64,000 bases of DNA from Chryseobacterium geocarposphaerae (GCF_002797535.1 NZ_PGFD01000001.1:2356001-2420000); one strand, 5' to 3'. Counted from the first letter of the stretch, positions 20,250 through 27,997 are shown. Notes: a model not told the origin generated them from the sequence alone. Program-made: numbers and translations.

Positions 20250-20504
20250 GATGGATTTTTTGATGATGTTTTTTAACGCAAAGTCCACAAAGATTTTTTA
20301 TGATTATCTTCTGCGTATTTTTGTTTGCAAAGGCGTTTCACTCAGCAAAGAATTTTGCTTTTGAACCATTAAGAGAGTTTAAGGTATTAGAATTATTAAA
20401 TGATTTGCAAGCAAATTGATAAGGCTCAATGTTAAAAATATCTTTAGATATTTCTTAATTCAACTTAACTTCTTAATTAAAATCTTAATGGTTTAAAATA
20501 AAAC
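20250..20504 (-). other. Gap between czcB and czcA with degenerate repeats
   Basis: No gene is supported. The sequence has short related words such as AACGCAAAG, GCAAAG and AACCATTAAGAGAGTTTAAGG, which look like degenerate intergenic repeat remnants. No terminator hairpin with a T run on the minus strand was found, so cotranscription of czcB and czcA remains possible. Confidence 0.4.
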
Positions 20505-21590
20505 TCAACTATTCAAAGAGCGGTAAATCAACAGTTGATTGTTGGTGATTACCTGTTCTCCTTCAGACAGACCTTCAGAAATATAAGTAATATCTCCCAC
20601 CTGCTTCAGAACTTTTACTTCTTTAACCTTAACATCAGTTCTGGATTTATAGACCACTACAAAGCTTCTGTTATCATCAAAAATCACTGCTTTTGAAGGG
20701 ACAGTAAGCGCCATGCTGCTTTCTGAGCTTGTGACTTTTATTGTCGCCTTGCTTTCAGGAATCAATAATCCGTTTTGATTATCCAAAACTACTCTGGCCT
20801 GCATTGCATTGGTTTCAGGATCGATGATCTTGAAAATCTTATCAATTTTTCCGTCAAAAACTTTATCCGGATAAGATAATGTGGAAACCTGCGCTTTCAT
20901 TCCTAGGCTGATTTTATCAATATCCGATTCGTTAACGTTCATGATTGCCCAAACATTGGTGGTATTTGCCACATCGAAAATATTATCACTTCTGTCGCTT
21001 CGCAGCTGCATATCTTTGTTAATATTTTTCTGAACGATATATCCGCTGATCGGAGCAAGAACACTATAAATATTCCCTTTCTTCACATTATAAACCGTAC
21101 TTACTGCGCTTGCTCTCTGCAACTGGTCCTGTGCTTTTTGGAGCTGGCTTTTTGCTTCCAGCACATCTCTCTCGGTATTCAGTTTTCCTTCATACATTTC
21201 TTTAGCGACTCGAAGGTTATTCTGTGCCACTACCAAATCGGTTTTGGCATCGCTTACATCTTTCTGAACTTCTGCCAACTCTGTACTTCTGATCGTCGCC
21301 AGAACCTGGCCTTTCGTCACGTGATCTCCCAATTCAGCATTTACACTCAAAACATTTCCTCCAACCAAGGGATAAACATCGATATAGCTGTTTTTGTCTG
21401 CCGAGATTTTTCCGTAGAAATTATAGTCGTCTTCTATATATCTTTTTTCAACTTTAGCTAAAGAAATCGATTGAAGCATGGTATTGCTCAGTTCAAAACC
21501 TTTTTTCGCCTGTTGCTTTACCGTTTCCTCTTTTTTGGAGCAAGATAAAACTGATAAAGTTATCATTACCGGAATTATATAATTTTTCAT
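20505..21590 (-). CDS. czcB: RND efflux periplasmic adaptor (CzcB/CusB family)
   Basis: Membrane-fusion protein linking the RND pump to the outer-membrane channel. The 361-residue protein is a predicted lipoprotein (lipobox LSCS, Cys 17). It shows the lipoyl-like half motifs YPLVGGNVLSVNAELGDHV and VLAPISGYIVQKNI on either side of a helical hairpin (about 100-170, ELAEVQKDVSDAKTDLVVAQ), then beta-barrel and membrane-proximal domains. It ends 3 bases from the start region of its partner order (czcC stop 21594), so czcC and czcB are cotranscribed. Confidence 0.9.
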   Translation of the reverse strand: MKNYIIPVMITLSVLSCSKKEETVKQQAKKGFELSNTMLQSISLAKVEKRYIEDDYNFYGKISADKNSYIDVYPLVGGNVLSVNAELGDHVTKGQVLATIRSTELAEVQKDVSDAKTDLVVAQNNLRVAKEMYEGKLNTERDVLEAKSQLQKAQDQLQRASAVSTVYNVKKGNIYSVLAPISGYIVQKNINKDMQLRSDRSDNIFDVANTTNVWAIMNVNESDIDKISLGMKAQVSTLSYPDKVFDGKIDKIFKIIDPETNAMQARVVLDNQNGLLIPESKATIKVTSSESSMALTVPSKAVIFDDNRSFVVVYKSRTDVKVKEVKVLKQVGDITYISEGLSEGEQVITNNQLLIYRSLNS

Positions 21591-21593
21591 TGT

Positions 21594-22835
21594 TTAATAG
21601 AAGATTTTCGTTTGTACTAGTTGATTCAATTGTTCCACCGACTGCATGATCCCGTTTTTCATATCATAGATCTGAAGAGCCGTTTCTCTGTAGCTGTCCA
21701 TGAAATCAGTAAATTCGATAAGGCTCACATTCCCTTTTCTGAAATTGTTCAGCATTCCGTTGTATACCAGTTCCATATTATTAAGATCATCAGATTTAAT
21801 TTGCGCCAGCTGGTCATATTGTGATTTCCAGGTTTTGTAAGCCGCCTGAACTTTAGTCTCAAGATTTAATTTCTGGAAATCCGCATTTCTCTGGTTTTGC
21901 TGAATGGCAAAATTCGCTTTCTCAACATTTCCTTTATTGGATTTCCATAATGGTAAAGGAATCCCCACCAAAAGATTCACTTCATTTTTAAAAGTCCCTC
22001 CATTCTGATCCCATCCTGCACCAAGATTAAGATCCGGAACATTTAGTGATTTTTGCCATTGAGCATATAGCTTACCATTGTCTATTAATTTTAAATTATA
22101 TTGATAATCTGCATTGTTTTCCAGTGCTTTTTTCTGTAGTTCGGTTTCGTCACCAAAAGGCTGAGCCGCAAGAATATCTTTCGCTTCCGAATCTGAAAGC
22201 TCAGGCTCAATATCATCTGTAATGCCTGTCAGGATTTTTAAAATCTGCTCAAACTCAAGAATATTTTTATTAATACCCACTTTATCATTATTCAGCTGAA
22301 TCACGATACTCTGCAGCCTCACCTCATCTTTCAGAGAGACATTCCCTTTTGCAGACTGTACTTTATAAGCTGCCAACAGGTCGTTCATATAACCCAGCTG
22401 CCTATTGGTATTTTCCAATTTTAATTGCTCGTAATAAAGATCGAAATAAGTGGAACGAAGCTGAGATCTCAAATCTACCAGAAGTTGGGAAAACTGCAGC
22501 TGTGCTAATTCTTTGTTAGATTTGGCGAAAGCAATTTCGTTTTTTTTCTTGCCTCCCATGTAGATCAACTGCGTTACCTGCGCTCCTTTCGCGCGACCGA
22601 CATCAAAAACTTTTCGGTCTTCAGGATTGTATGCATTGATTTGTCCGCTCAATTGCGGAAGCTCCCAGATTTTGGCCTGCAAAATGTCTGCATCAGCCAT
22701 GTTAATGTTATACTGTTCCGCAAGCAGTTGTAAATTGTTCTCCTGAAAAGCTTTTTCGCAATCCTGAAGAGACATTTTCTGTTGTGCCGCCATGAATGAG
22801 GAAATGACGATGAACAGTCCTGCAAATTTGTTCAT
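21594..22835 (-). CDS. czcC: TolC-family outer-membrane channel (CzcC-like)
   Basis: Outer-membrane efflux protein of the metal exporter. The 413-residue protein has a signal peptide (MNKFAGLFIVISSFMAAQQ) and two long helical repeats typical of the family. The second ends in MLNNFRKGNVSLIEFTDFMDSY, a characteristic segment near the C-terminus. It is the first structural gene after the sensor kinase, with a 160-base gap that contains four regularly spaced repeats (22873-22911) that may be the response-regulator site. Confidence 0.88.
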   Translation of the reverse strand: MNKFAGLFIVISSFMAAQQKMSLQDCEKAFQENNLQLLAEQYNINMADADILQAKIWELPQLSGQINAYNPEDRKVFDVGRAKGAQVTQLIYMGGKKKNEIAFAKSNKELAQLQFSQLLVDLRSQLRSTYFDLYYEQLKLENTNRQLGYMNDLLAAYKVQSAKGNVSLKDEVRLQSIVIQLNNDKVGINKNILEFEQILKILTGITDDIEPELSDSEAKDILAAQPFGDETELQKKALENNADYQYNLKLIDNGKLYAQWQKSLNVPDLNLGAGWDQNGGTFKNEVNLLVGIPLPLWKSNKGNVEKANFAIQQNQRNADFQKLNLETKVQAAYKTWKSQYDQLAQIKSDDLNNMELVYNGMLNNFRKGNVSLIEFTDFMDSYRETALQIYDMKNGIMQSVEQLNQLVQTKIFY

Positions 22836-22872
22836 TTTATTGATTTTTATGATACAAAATTGCCTTTCTGCT

Positions 22873-22911
22873 ATTAAAAAGCTCTTAAAGAATCCTTAAA
22901 AAAAAATTAAA
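22873..22911 (-). promoter_or_regulatory. Four hexamer repeats with exact 11-bp period (putative response-regulator site)
   Basis: On the plus strand ATTAAA (22873), CTTAAA (22884), CTTAAA (22895) and ATTAAA (22906) start exactly 11 bases apart, 38-76 bases upstream of czcC. OmpR/PhoB-type regulators bind direct repeats of this period. The adjacent response regulator is the obvious candidate; binding is inferred. Confidence 0.5.
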
Positions 22912-22995
22912 ATCCCTGATTAATACTCATTTTTTGAATGATTACTATAAAAAAGAGTTTGATTTTTTGTCAAATAAAAAAAATTATTGTGAGGA

Positions 22996-24360
22996 TTATT
23001 TATGGAAAATAACACTGAACTTATTTAATAAATCTCCCGGAGATGTATAAACGATTTGAGCATTGTGATATTCCAGAATTCTCTTGACAATTCTTAAACC
23101 GAGTCCTGAACCTGAGATGTTCTGAGAGTTTTTCCCACGTTTGAAAGCTTCAAATAATTTTGACTGCTCCTCCGCAGGAATCGTATTTCCGTGGGAAATG
23201 ACATCGACAATAAGGTTCTCATTTGTTTCAGTAATCAGAACATCAACTTCCACATCATCGGAATAGACTGCCGCGTTTTTAAATAAATTAATAAATACAA
23301 TATCTAATAGGGATTGTACCCCTTTTATTGTCAAAAGGGCATCTTCGGAAGTGTCTTCGGAAATAAGGAAATCCATTTTAAGCTTGGGATAACTTTTCTC
23401 CACGGCTTCAAAAGATTCAAAAATTACTTCATCTATTCTTACTTCTTCATAAATACTCTGGATATTTTCTTTATCGAATTTTGTTAACAACAAAAGCGAA
23501 TTTGTTAAATCCGACAATTGATAAACATCGCGTTGAATTTGCTTTAGGGAGGATAAGGTTTCCGGAGAGTGCTTCTCAAATTTAATTAAATTCTCCAGCT
23601 GAAAAGCCATTCTTGTAATCGGCGTCCGGATTTCATGGGAAGCACTCGCTGTAAAATCTTTTTGTGACTGAAAAACATCATCCAGTCGTGTGATCATGGT
23701 GTTGAAAGACTGTGCCAGTACATTAATTTCATCATTAGATTCACGAACAGGGATTTGAGTCGTCAGCTTATGGGCGGTAACCTCCGAAATTTCTTTGTTC
23801 AGATCTTCTAAAGGCTTTAAGAACTGCCCCATAAAATAATAACTGAAAAAACCGATGAGCAGTGTACTCATTACATAAGCCGTAATCAAAAGGTACTTCA
23901 GGTACGCCAGTTTAGAATTTCCGTTGGTATCGAATGCGCTGGTAAGAATGTAGTAATTTTCGCCATTGATCGTTTTGAGAGCCGCATAGATTTCAGGAAC
24001 AGTTTTTTCGGAATAAATAATTTTCTTTTCATCAAGTTCTTTCAGCAAAGCATTATCCCAGGTAACATTTCGATCTTTGATGGTGCTGTAAATTAATTCC
24101 TTTTGGCCGTTAAAAATTAAAATGGTTTCATTTAAAAGAATATTATCCGAATTCTCATTAAAAAAAATAGGAGCTTCTTCTTCAAAATCTTTTGATTTGG
24201 CAATAAAATGTGAAGTAAACTCTAATCTCTGCCTGAATCTTTCTTTAAATTCATCTCTTCGGAAATCATTAAAAGACATATAAATTACTGCCATTACAAT
24301 ACCAAAAAGCAATGAAAAGGCAATACTGAGATTAAGTGCGATCTTCCTTTTTAAAGACAT
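22996..24360 (-). CDS. Sensor histidine kinase of the metal-efflux locus
   Basis: A 454-residue membrane kinase: TM1 (about 8-30), an extracytoplasmic sensor domain (about 30-155), TM2 (about 156-178), HAMP (YYFMGQFLKPLEDLNKEI), HisKA with the phospho-acceptor H242 in SASHEIRTPITRMAFQLENL, and an HATPase domain with the G box SGSGLGLRIVKRILEYHNA. It starts two bases after the response-regulator stop, so the two are one operon. By position it probably senses periplasmic metal and controls czcCBA. The ligand is not evident. Confidence 0.92.
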   Translation of the reverse strand: MSLKRKIALNLSIAFSLLFGIVMAVIYMSFNDFRRDEFKERFRQRLEFTSHFIAKSKDFEEEAPIFFNENSDNILLNETILIFNGQKELIYSTIKDRNVTWDNALLKELDEKKIIYSEKTVPEIYAALKTINGENYYILTSAFDTNGNSKLAYLKYLLITAYVMSTLLIGFFSYYFMGQFLKPLEDLNKEISEVTAHKLTTQIPVRESNDEINVLAQSFNTMITRLDDVFQSQKDFTASASHEIRTPITRMAFQLENLIKFEKHSPETLSSLKQIQRDVYQLSDLTNSLLLLTKFDKENIQSIYEEVRIDEVIFESFEAVEKSYPKLKMDFLISEDTSEDALLTIKGVQSLLDIVFINLFKNAAVYSDDVEVDVLITETNENLIVDVISHGNTIPAEEQSKLFEAFKRGKNSQNISGSGLGLRIVKRILEYHNAQIVYTSPGDLLNKFSVIFHK

Positions 24361-24361
24361 T

Positions 24362-25045
24362 TTATAATGGACTTAAATAGTATCCGAAACCGGAACGTGT
24401 ATGAATAAGCTTAATTTTAAAATCTTTATCGATCTTTTTTCTTAAAAAGTTGATGTAGACTTCTACTGTATTGGTATTCGTATTAAAGTTATGTTCCCAC
24501 ACATGCTCTGTAATCTGTTGTTTTGAAACTGTTCTCCCCTGCGCTTCTGCAAGATAAACCAACAATTGAAACTCTTTTAGGGTAAGGCCGATTTCATTTC
24601 CGCCACGATACACTTTTTGTTCGGTTTTATTAACAATTAAATCATCAATCCTGATAATATCCTGATCGGTAGTTTCAGAAGGAACTTTTCTTCTCAGTAA
24701 TGAATTAATCCTCAATAATAATTCCTCAAACTGGAAAGGTTTTACCAAATAATCATCCGCCAATCGGGTGAACGCATCTTTTTTATCTGACAGATCGCCA
24801 TATGCTGAAATGATGATAATCGGAGTATTTTTATCAAAAGAACGAATGGTTTGACAAACATCCAGCCCATTGATTTTCGGAACATTGATATCCAGCAAAT
24901 ACAGATCATAGGTATTATTCTTTATCTGACGGATAAAGGTTTCCCCATCATAGATTTTATCACATGTAAAATTATTCGATTCCAGGAATTTGCAAAGCTC
25001 TGCCGAAAGAATAAGATCGTCTTCCAATAAAAGAATATTCATCAA
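24362..25045 (-). CDS. OmpR-family response regulator of the metal-efflux locus
   Basis: A 227-residue regulator. The receiver domain has the acidic pair ED (8-9), the phospho-acceptor D52 in LLDINVPKING and K in YLVKPFQ. The C-terminal winged helix ends in TNTVEVYINFLRKKI and IHTRSGFGYYL, typical of OmpR/PhoB proteins. It is the first gene of the unit (regulator, kinase, czcC, czcB, czcA). The likely targets are the 11-bp repeats upstream of czcC and perhaps its own promoter. Confidence 0.94.
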   Translation of the reverse strand: MMNILLLEDDLILSAELCKFLESNNFTCDKIYDGETFIRQIKNNTYDLYLLDINVPKINGLDVCQTIRSFDKNTPIIIISAYGDLSDKKDAFTRLADDYLVKPFQFEELLLRINSLLRRKVPSETTDQDIIRIDDLIVNKTEQKVYRGGNEIGLTLKEFQLLVYLAEAQGRTVSKQQITEHVWEHNFNTNTNTVEVYINFLRKKIDKDFKIKLIHTRSGFGYYLSPL

Positions 25046-25290
25046 ACTATATTTTATACGAATGTAACAAAAATTTTTATGATAGTAATTGCAGTTGTAG
25101 GGATAAGCAGATACTTTAATTAAATTTTAAGGTGGAAACTTTTTATTAAAAAAATTAAATGAACATCAGAATGAATATTATGAAAAACAATTGAACTTTA
25201 GTATAGGTGTTTAACCATTATTCTAACTAGCGCTTAATTTTTTCTCTTTGGAATATTTATAATTTCAAAAAATATACAAAAATTCAGGCA
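25046..25290 (-). other. Upstream region of the response regulator
   Basis: No gene is seen. TTTAAT at 25115 and TTTAAG at 25126 are again 11 bases apart, in the opposite orientation to the four repeats upstream of czcC, and could be an autoregulatory site. The region is AT-rich, so chance is possible. No TAnnTTTG box was found. Confidence 0.35.
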
Positions 25291-25316
25291 AAAAAATATC
25301 CCGAAGAAATCGGGAT
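25291..25316 (-). terminator. Terminator of the tRNA operon
   Basis: The stem ATCCCGA / TCGGGAT (25298-25316, five-base loop) is followed on the minus strand by A and then a run of T. It lies 8 bases past the 3' end of tRNA-Thr(GGU). Confidence 0.85.
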
Positions 25317-25324
25317 TAAACGAG

Positions 25325-25396
25325 AGCCAACTACGGGACTTGAACCCGTGACCTCTTCCTTACCAAGGAAGCACTCTACCGCTGAGCTAAGTCGGC
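25325..25396 (-). tRNA. tRNA-Thr (GGU)
   Basis: A cloverleaf with acceptor GCCGACT / AGTTGGC, anticodon stem CTTCC / GGAAG with loop TTGGTAA (anticodon GGT), and T arm ACGGGTTCAAGTCCCGT. It is the last tRNA of the operon and the counterpart of E. coli thrT, which lies next to tufB. Confidence 0.96.
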
Positions 25397-25436
25397 ATTA
25401 ATTAAAAAAATCACACTGAATAGCGTGATTTTGTTG

Positions 25437-25509
25437 AGCGGAAGACGGGGGTCGAACCCGCGACATTCAGCTTGGAAGGCTGACGCTCTACCAACTGAGC
25501 TACTTCCGC
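25437..25509 (-). tRNA. tRNA-Gly (UCC), downstream copy
   Basis: Acceptor GCGGAAG / CTTCCGC, anticodon stem TCAGC / GCTGA with loop CTTCCAA (anticodon TCC), T arm GCGGGTTCGACCCCCGT. A promoter-like sequence lies directly upstream in the spacer to tRNA-Tyr. Confidence 0.96.
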
Positions 25510-25542
25510 AATTTTGTTTCCAAAACTATTGGTAACGCTGTG

Positions 25543-25573
25543 CAAACTTAGGAAAAATCCTTTAGGTATGCAA
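25543..25573 (-). promoter_or_regulatory. Promoter in the Tyr-Gly spacer, downstream copy
   Basis: The minus strand has TTG (25573-25571), a 20-base spacer and TAAGTTTG (25550-25543). It would start transcription just before tRNA-Gly. Confidence 0.65.
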
Positions 25574-25594
25574 CTTTTTTTCTAATATAAAATG

Positions 25595-25675
25595 TGGGGA
25601 GAGCAGGATTCGAACCTACGAAGCCGAAGCAACTGAGTTACAGTCAGTCCCATTTAGCCACTCTGGAATCTCCCC
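25595..25675 (-). tRNA. tRNA-Tyr (GUA), downstream copy
   Basis: An 81-base class II tRNA with a long variable arm. The acceptor is GGGGAGA / TCTCCCC, the anticodon stem ACTGA / TCAGT with loop CTGTAAC (anticodon GTA), and the T arm TAGGTTCGAATCCTG. Confidence 0.96.
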
Positions 25676-25695
25676 TCATGTTTATATTAAAATAG

Positions 25696-25769
25696 AGCTT
25701 CCAGAGGGATTCGAACCCACGACCCCGAGATTACAAATCACGTGCTCTGGCCAACTGAGCTATGGAAGC
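25696..25769 (-). tRNA. tRNA-Thr (UGU), downstream copy
   Basis: Acceptor GCTTCCA / TGGAAGC, anticodon loop TTTGTAA (anticodon TGT). Two stems contain a U-U mismatch: the anticodon stem CGTGA / TCTCG and the T stem GTGGG / CCCTC. Both copies have the same sequence, so these are not random damage to one copy. Confidence 0.92.
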
Positions 25770-25859
25770 ATTTTAATAAATGGACTGAACGTGTGAGAAA
25801 CTCTACTCTACATCATTTCAGTAGTAAAAAAAATCACGCTAATACAAGTGTGATATTTG

Positions 25860-25932
25860 AGCGGAAGACGGGGGTCGAACCCGCGACATTCAGCTTGGAA
25901 GGCTGACGCTCTACCAACTGAGCTACTTCCGC
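25860..25932 (-). tRNA. tRNA-Gly (UCC), upstream copy
   Basis: Same sequence as the copy at 25437-25509: acceptor GCGGAAG / CTTCCGC and anticodon TCC in loop CTTCCAA. Confidence 0.96.
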
Positions 25933-25965
25933 AATTTTGTTTCCAAAACTATTGGTAACGCTGTG

Positions 25966-25996
25966 CAAACTTAGGAAAAATCCTTTAGGTATGCAA
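25966..25996 (-). promoter_or_regulatory. Promoter in the Tyr-Gly spacer, upstream copy
   Basis: Identical to 25543-25573: TTG, 20 bases, TAAGTTTG on the minus strand. Confidence 0.65.
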
Positions 25997-26017
25997 CTTT
26001 TTTTCTAATATAAAATG

Positions 26018-26098
26018 TGGGGAGAGCAGGATTCGAACCTACGAAGCCGAAGCAACTGAGTTACAGTCAGTCCCATTTAGCCACTCTGGAATCTCCCC
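26018..26098 (-). tRNA. tRNA-Tyr (GUA), upstream copy
   Basis: Same sequence as 25595-25675; class II tRNA with anticodon GTA. Confidence 0.96.
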
Positions 26099-26118
26099 TC
26101 ATGTTTATATTAAAATAG

Positions 26119-26192
26119 AGCTTCCAGAGGGATTCGAACCCACGACCCCGAGATTACAAATCACGTGCTCTGGCCAACTGAGCTATGGAAGC
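26119..26192 (-). tRNA. tRNA-Thr (UGU), upstream copy
   Basis: First tRNA of the operon. Same sequence as 25696-25769, anticodon TGT, with the same U-U mismatches in the anticodon and T stems. Confidence 0.92.
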
Positions 26193-26241
26193 ATTTTAAT
26201 AAAAAAGAATTCAAAAGATCGCTGTTCCCTTTTTGCGAGTG

Positions 26242-26272
26242 CAAATATAGAACGGATTTTTTGAATTCTCAA
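26242..26272 (-). promoter_or_regulatory. Promoter of the tRNA operon
   Basis: The minus strand has TTG (26272-26270), a 20-base spacer and TATATTTG (26249-26242), about 45 bases upstream of the first tRNA. Confidence 0.78.
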
Positions 26273-26303
26273 ATTTTTTAATGACTTTTTTTTAACTTTT
26301 TTT

Positions 26304-26594
26304 CTATGCCATTTCTTTTTTCTTGATTAATAGCTTTTTAGCAGTATCAACGCACAGGTCTAAACTTTCTTCAAAAGTGGTAGTTGTCTTTTTTACTACA
26401 ATATCGTCTCCCGGAACCGCCAGAATAATCTCGGCAGTTTTATTAGCTTTATCAGCATTATTCTCTACTTTTAAGAATACTTTACATTCTTGAATTTTAT
26501 CATAAAATGTATCAAGTTTGCTTACTTTTTTGTCAATGTGTGATTCTAGTGGTTCGTGAGGAGTTAAACCAATTGATTGTACTGTGATCTTCAT
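26304..26594 (-). CDS. hpf: Short ribosome hibernation-promoting factor (HPF/RaiA family)
   Basis: A 96-residue protein of the HPF/YfiA family, which binds the 30S decoding region in stationary phase. The family pattern is seen in MKITVQSIGLTPHEPLESHI, then KVSKLDTFYDKI and FEESLDLCVDTAKKLLIKKK. It lacks the C-terminal dimerisation domain of long HPF. Its start overlaps the xerC stop by four bases (26591-26594), so they are translationally coupled. In flavobacteria the order rpsU-xerC-hpf-tRNA is conserved. Confidence 0.92.
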   Translation of the reverse strand: MKITVQSIGLTPHEPLESHIDKKVSKLDTFYDKIQECKVFLKVENNADKANKTAEIILAVPGDDIVVKKTTTTFEESLDLCVDTAKKLLIKKKEMA

Positions 26595-27478
26595 AATTCT
26601 TCTTTTTTTGATGCTCGAGGATGAGCCTGATTAAACACTTTTTTCAATTGTTCAATATTAGCATTCGTATAGACCTGAGTACTGGCAAGACTGGAATGAC
26701 CTAATATTTTTTTTACTTTGGAGATCTCCGCCCCATTGTCCAAAACGTGTGTAGCAAAGCTGTGACGAAGGATATGAGGACTTCTTTTTTCTTTTGTTGT
26801 TATAAAACTAAGGTACTTATTAACTACCACATAAACAAATTTTTCAGAGAGTTTTTTGCCTTTCTTATTGACAAAAAAATAGTGCTCATATTCAGTCAAT
26901 GGTTTACGGATATCTAAGTAACTTTTCAACAAATTTGATAACTCTCCGGAAATAGGAATTACCCTTTCTTTATTACCTTTTCCGATTATTTTCAATTCGT
27001 TTCCGTCTAAGTTAACATTTTCAAATACCATACCACAAAGCTCTGCTTTACGAATTCCTGTCTGATATAATACTTCCATAATACATTTTTCCAAAATATC
27101 ATTCATTTGATCAAATACATTATCACTAAGAATCTGCATTTCCTCTTTAGAGACGGGAATTTGCTTTTCTGCATAAAATTTGAGGGAAGAAACACTTTCC
27201 GTAGGAGAAACTTTAATTTCACCTATCTTAAGAAGAAAAAGATAGAAGCTACGCAATGAAGAGAGCTTTCTATTGATACTTCTCTTGGAAATACCATTTC
27301 CGCTTAGTTCTACGATAAAGTTTCTGATAATTTTTTTGTCTGCTTTGGAAATATTGTCGGAAGATTCTGTTTTAAGATAGAAATGAGAAAAGTCTTCCAG
27401 GTCTTTCTTATAGCTTGTAATCGTATGAGGAGAATACCTCTTTTCGAATTGTAAATAGTCTAAAAATTTATCCAGCAT
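26591..27478 (-). CDS. xerC: Tyrosine recombinase XerC-like
   Basis: Site-specific recombinase of the XerC/D family, presumably resolving chromosome dimers. I start at 27478 (MLDKFLDYLQFEKRYSPHTI), giving 295 residues; an ATG at 27505 adds nine residues that do not fit the family. The SAM-like N-terminal domain is followed by the catalytic residues R143 (GIRKAEL), K167 (GKGNKER), H235 and R238 (HILRH), H261 (LGHSS) and Y270 (TQVYTN). All are present. It lies between rpsU and hpf in one unit and is unrelated to the island integrase at 43603. Confidence 0.93.
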   Translation of the reverse strand: MLDKFLDYLQFEKRYSPHTITSYKKDLEDFSHFYLKTESSDNISKADKKIIRNFIVELSGNGISKRSINRKLSSLRSFYLFLLKIGEIKVSPTESVSSLKFYAEKQIPVSKEEMQILSDNVFDQMNDILEKCIMEVLYQTGIRKAELCGMVFENVNLDGNELKIIGKGNKERVIPISGELSNLLKSYLDIRKPLTEYEHYFFVNKKGKKLSEKFVYVVVNKYLSFITTKEKRSPHILRHSFATHVLDNGAEISKVKKILGHSSLASTQVYTNANIEQLKKVFNQAHPRASKKEEL

Positions 27479-27559
27479 CATTGAAGTATAAAAACAAAAA
27501 TTCACTCTTCAAATATACGTATTTAAAGAGTGAATTTAATATGTGTTTAAGAAAATATC

Positions 27560-27757
27560 TTAAGCCTGTTCTTCCTTGCTAAGATTTCTTTGCTTGTGAG
27601 CAGCTTTCAATCTAGCTTGTCTTAAAATTACAGAAGGCTTAATAAACTGTTGTCTAGCTCTTAGTTGACGAACTGTACCAGTTTTATCAAATTTTCTTTT
27701 ATATTTTTTTAATGCTCTGTCGATAGACTCTCCGTCTTTTACTGGAATTATTAACAT
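27560..27757 (-). CDS. rpsU: Ribosomal protein bS21
   Basis: A 65-residue small-subunit protein beginning MLIIPVKDGESIDRALKKYKRK, with the basic RQLRARQQFIKPS segment typical of the family. It is the first gene of the rpsU-xerC-hpf unit and has a consensus promoter ending 18 bases before its start. Confidence 0.97.
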   Translation of the reverse strand: MLIIPVKDGESIDRALKKYKRKFDKTGTVRQLRARQQFIKPSVILRQARLKAAHKQRNLSKEEQA

Positions 27758-27780
27758 ATATTACATCTCATTTTGGATTG

Positions 27781-27810
27781 CAAAAGTAGGAATTTTTTAT
27801 TTAATCACAA
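27781..27810 (-). promoter_or_regulatory. Promoter of rpsU-xerC-hpf
   Basis: The minus strand has TTG (27810-27808), a 19-base spacer and TACTTTTG (27788-27781), an exact match to the Bacteroidota consensus. Confidence 0.82.
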
Positions 27811-27876
27811 AATAATCACAATAAAATATTAAATTCTTAATTGTTAAATCCTAACTTTCAATGAAGGACGACCACC

Positions 27877-27968
27877 CTAGCCCCGATTGAAACGACATCC
27901 TTTTGGGTTGCGGGCGAAGCGAAGCGGAGCCCGTAACCCAAAAGATACAGTGGAAAGCGGGATAAAGC
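27877..27968. repeat. GC-rich palindromic intergenic element upstream of ssrA
   Basis: In an AT-rich gap lies a 15-bp stem (27901-27915 with 27929-27943, one G-U pair) with loop GAAGCGAAGCGGA. It is flanked by CCCCGATTGAAACGACATCC on the left and AAAAGATACAGTGGAAAGCG on the right. From memory, elements with these flanks and a variable central hairpin are common in Chryseobacterium and Flavobacterium intergenic regions. Only one copy is present here. Function is unknown. Confidence 0.6.
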
Positions 27969-27989
27969 TTCTAATAAAAATAAAAGTGT

Positions 27990-27997
27990 TATCTTTG
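27990..27997 (+). promoter_or_regulatory. -7 box of the ssrA promoter
   Basis: TATCTTTG matches TAnnTTTG and lies 17 bases upstream of the mature tmRNA 5' end. The -33 position reads CTT rather than TTG and lies at the edge of the palindromic element. Confidence 0.65.

Larger units (their letters stand above)
25434..25780 (-). repeat. Tandem duplication unit, downstream copy (Thr-Tyr-Gly)
   Basis: A 347-base unit holding tRNA-Gly, tRNA-Tyr and tRNA-Thr(UGU) with their spacers. It reads identical to 25857-26203 at an offset of 423 bases, including the spacers. The 76 bases between the copies are unique apart from a hairpin-like AATCAC...GTGAT sequence that also precedes this copy. Confidence 0.92.
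25857..26203 (-). repeat. Tandem duplication unit, upstream copy (Thr-Tyr-Gly)
   Basis: The second 347-base copy, next to the operon promoter. By eye it is identical to 25434-25780 in tRNAs and spacers, which points to a recent duplication or active homogenisation. Confidence 0.92.

Noticed and set aside
27880..27900. A CRISPR repeat, because of GATTGAAAC.
   Set aside because: The word occurs once with no array or cas genes; it belongs to the palindromic element.
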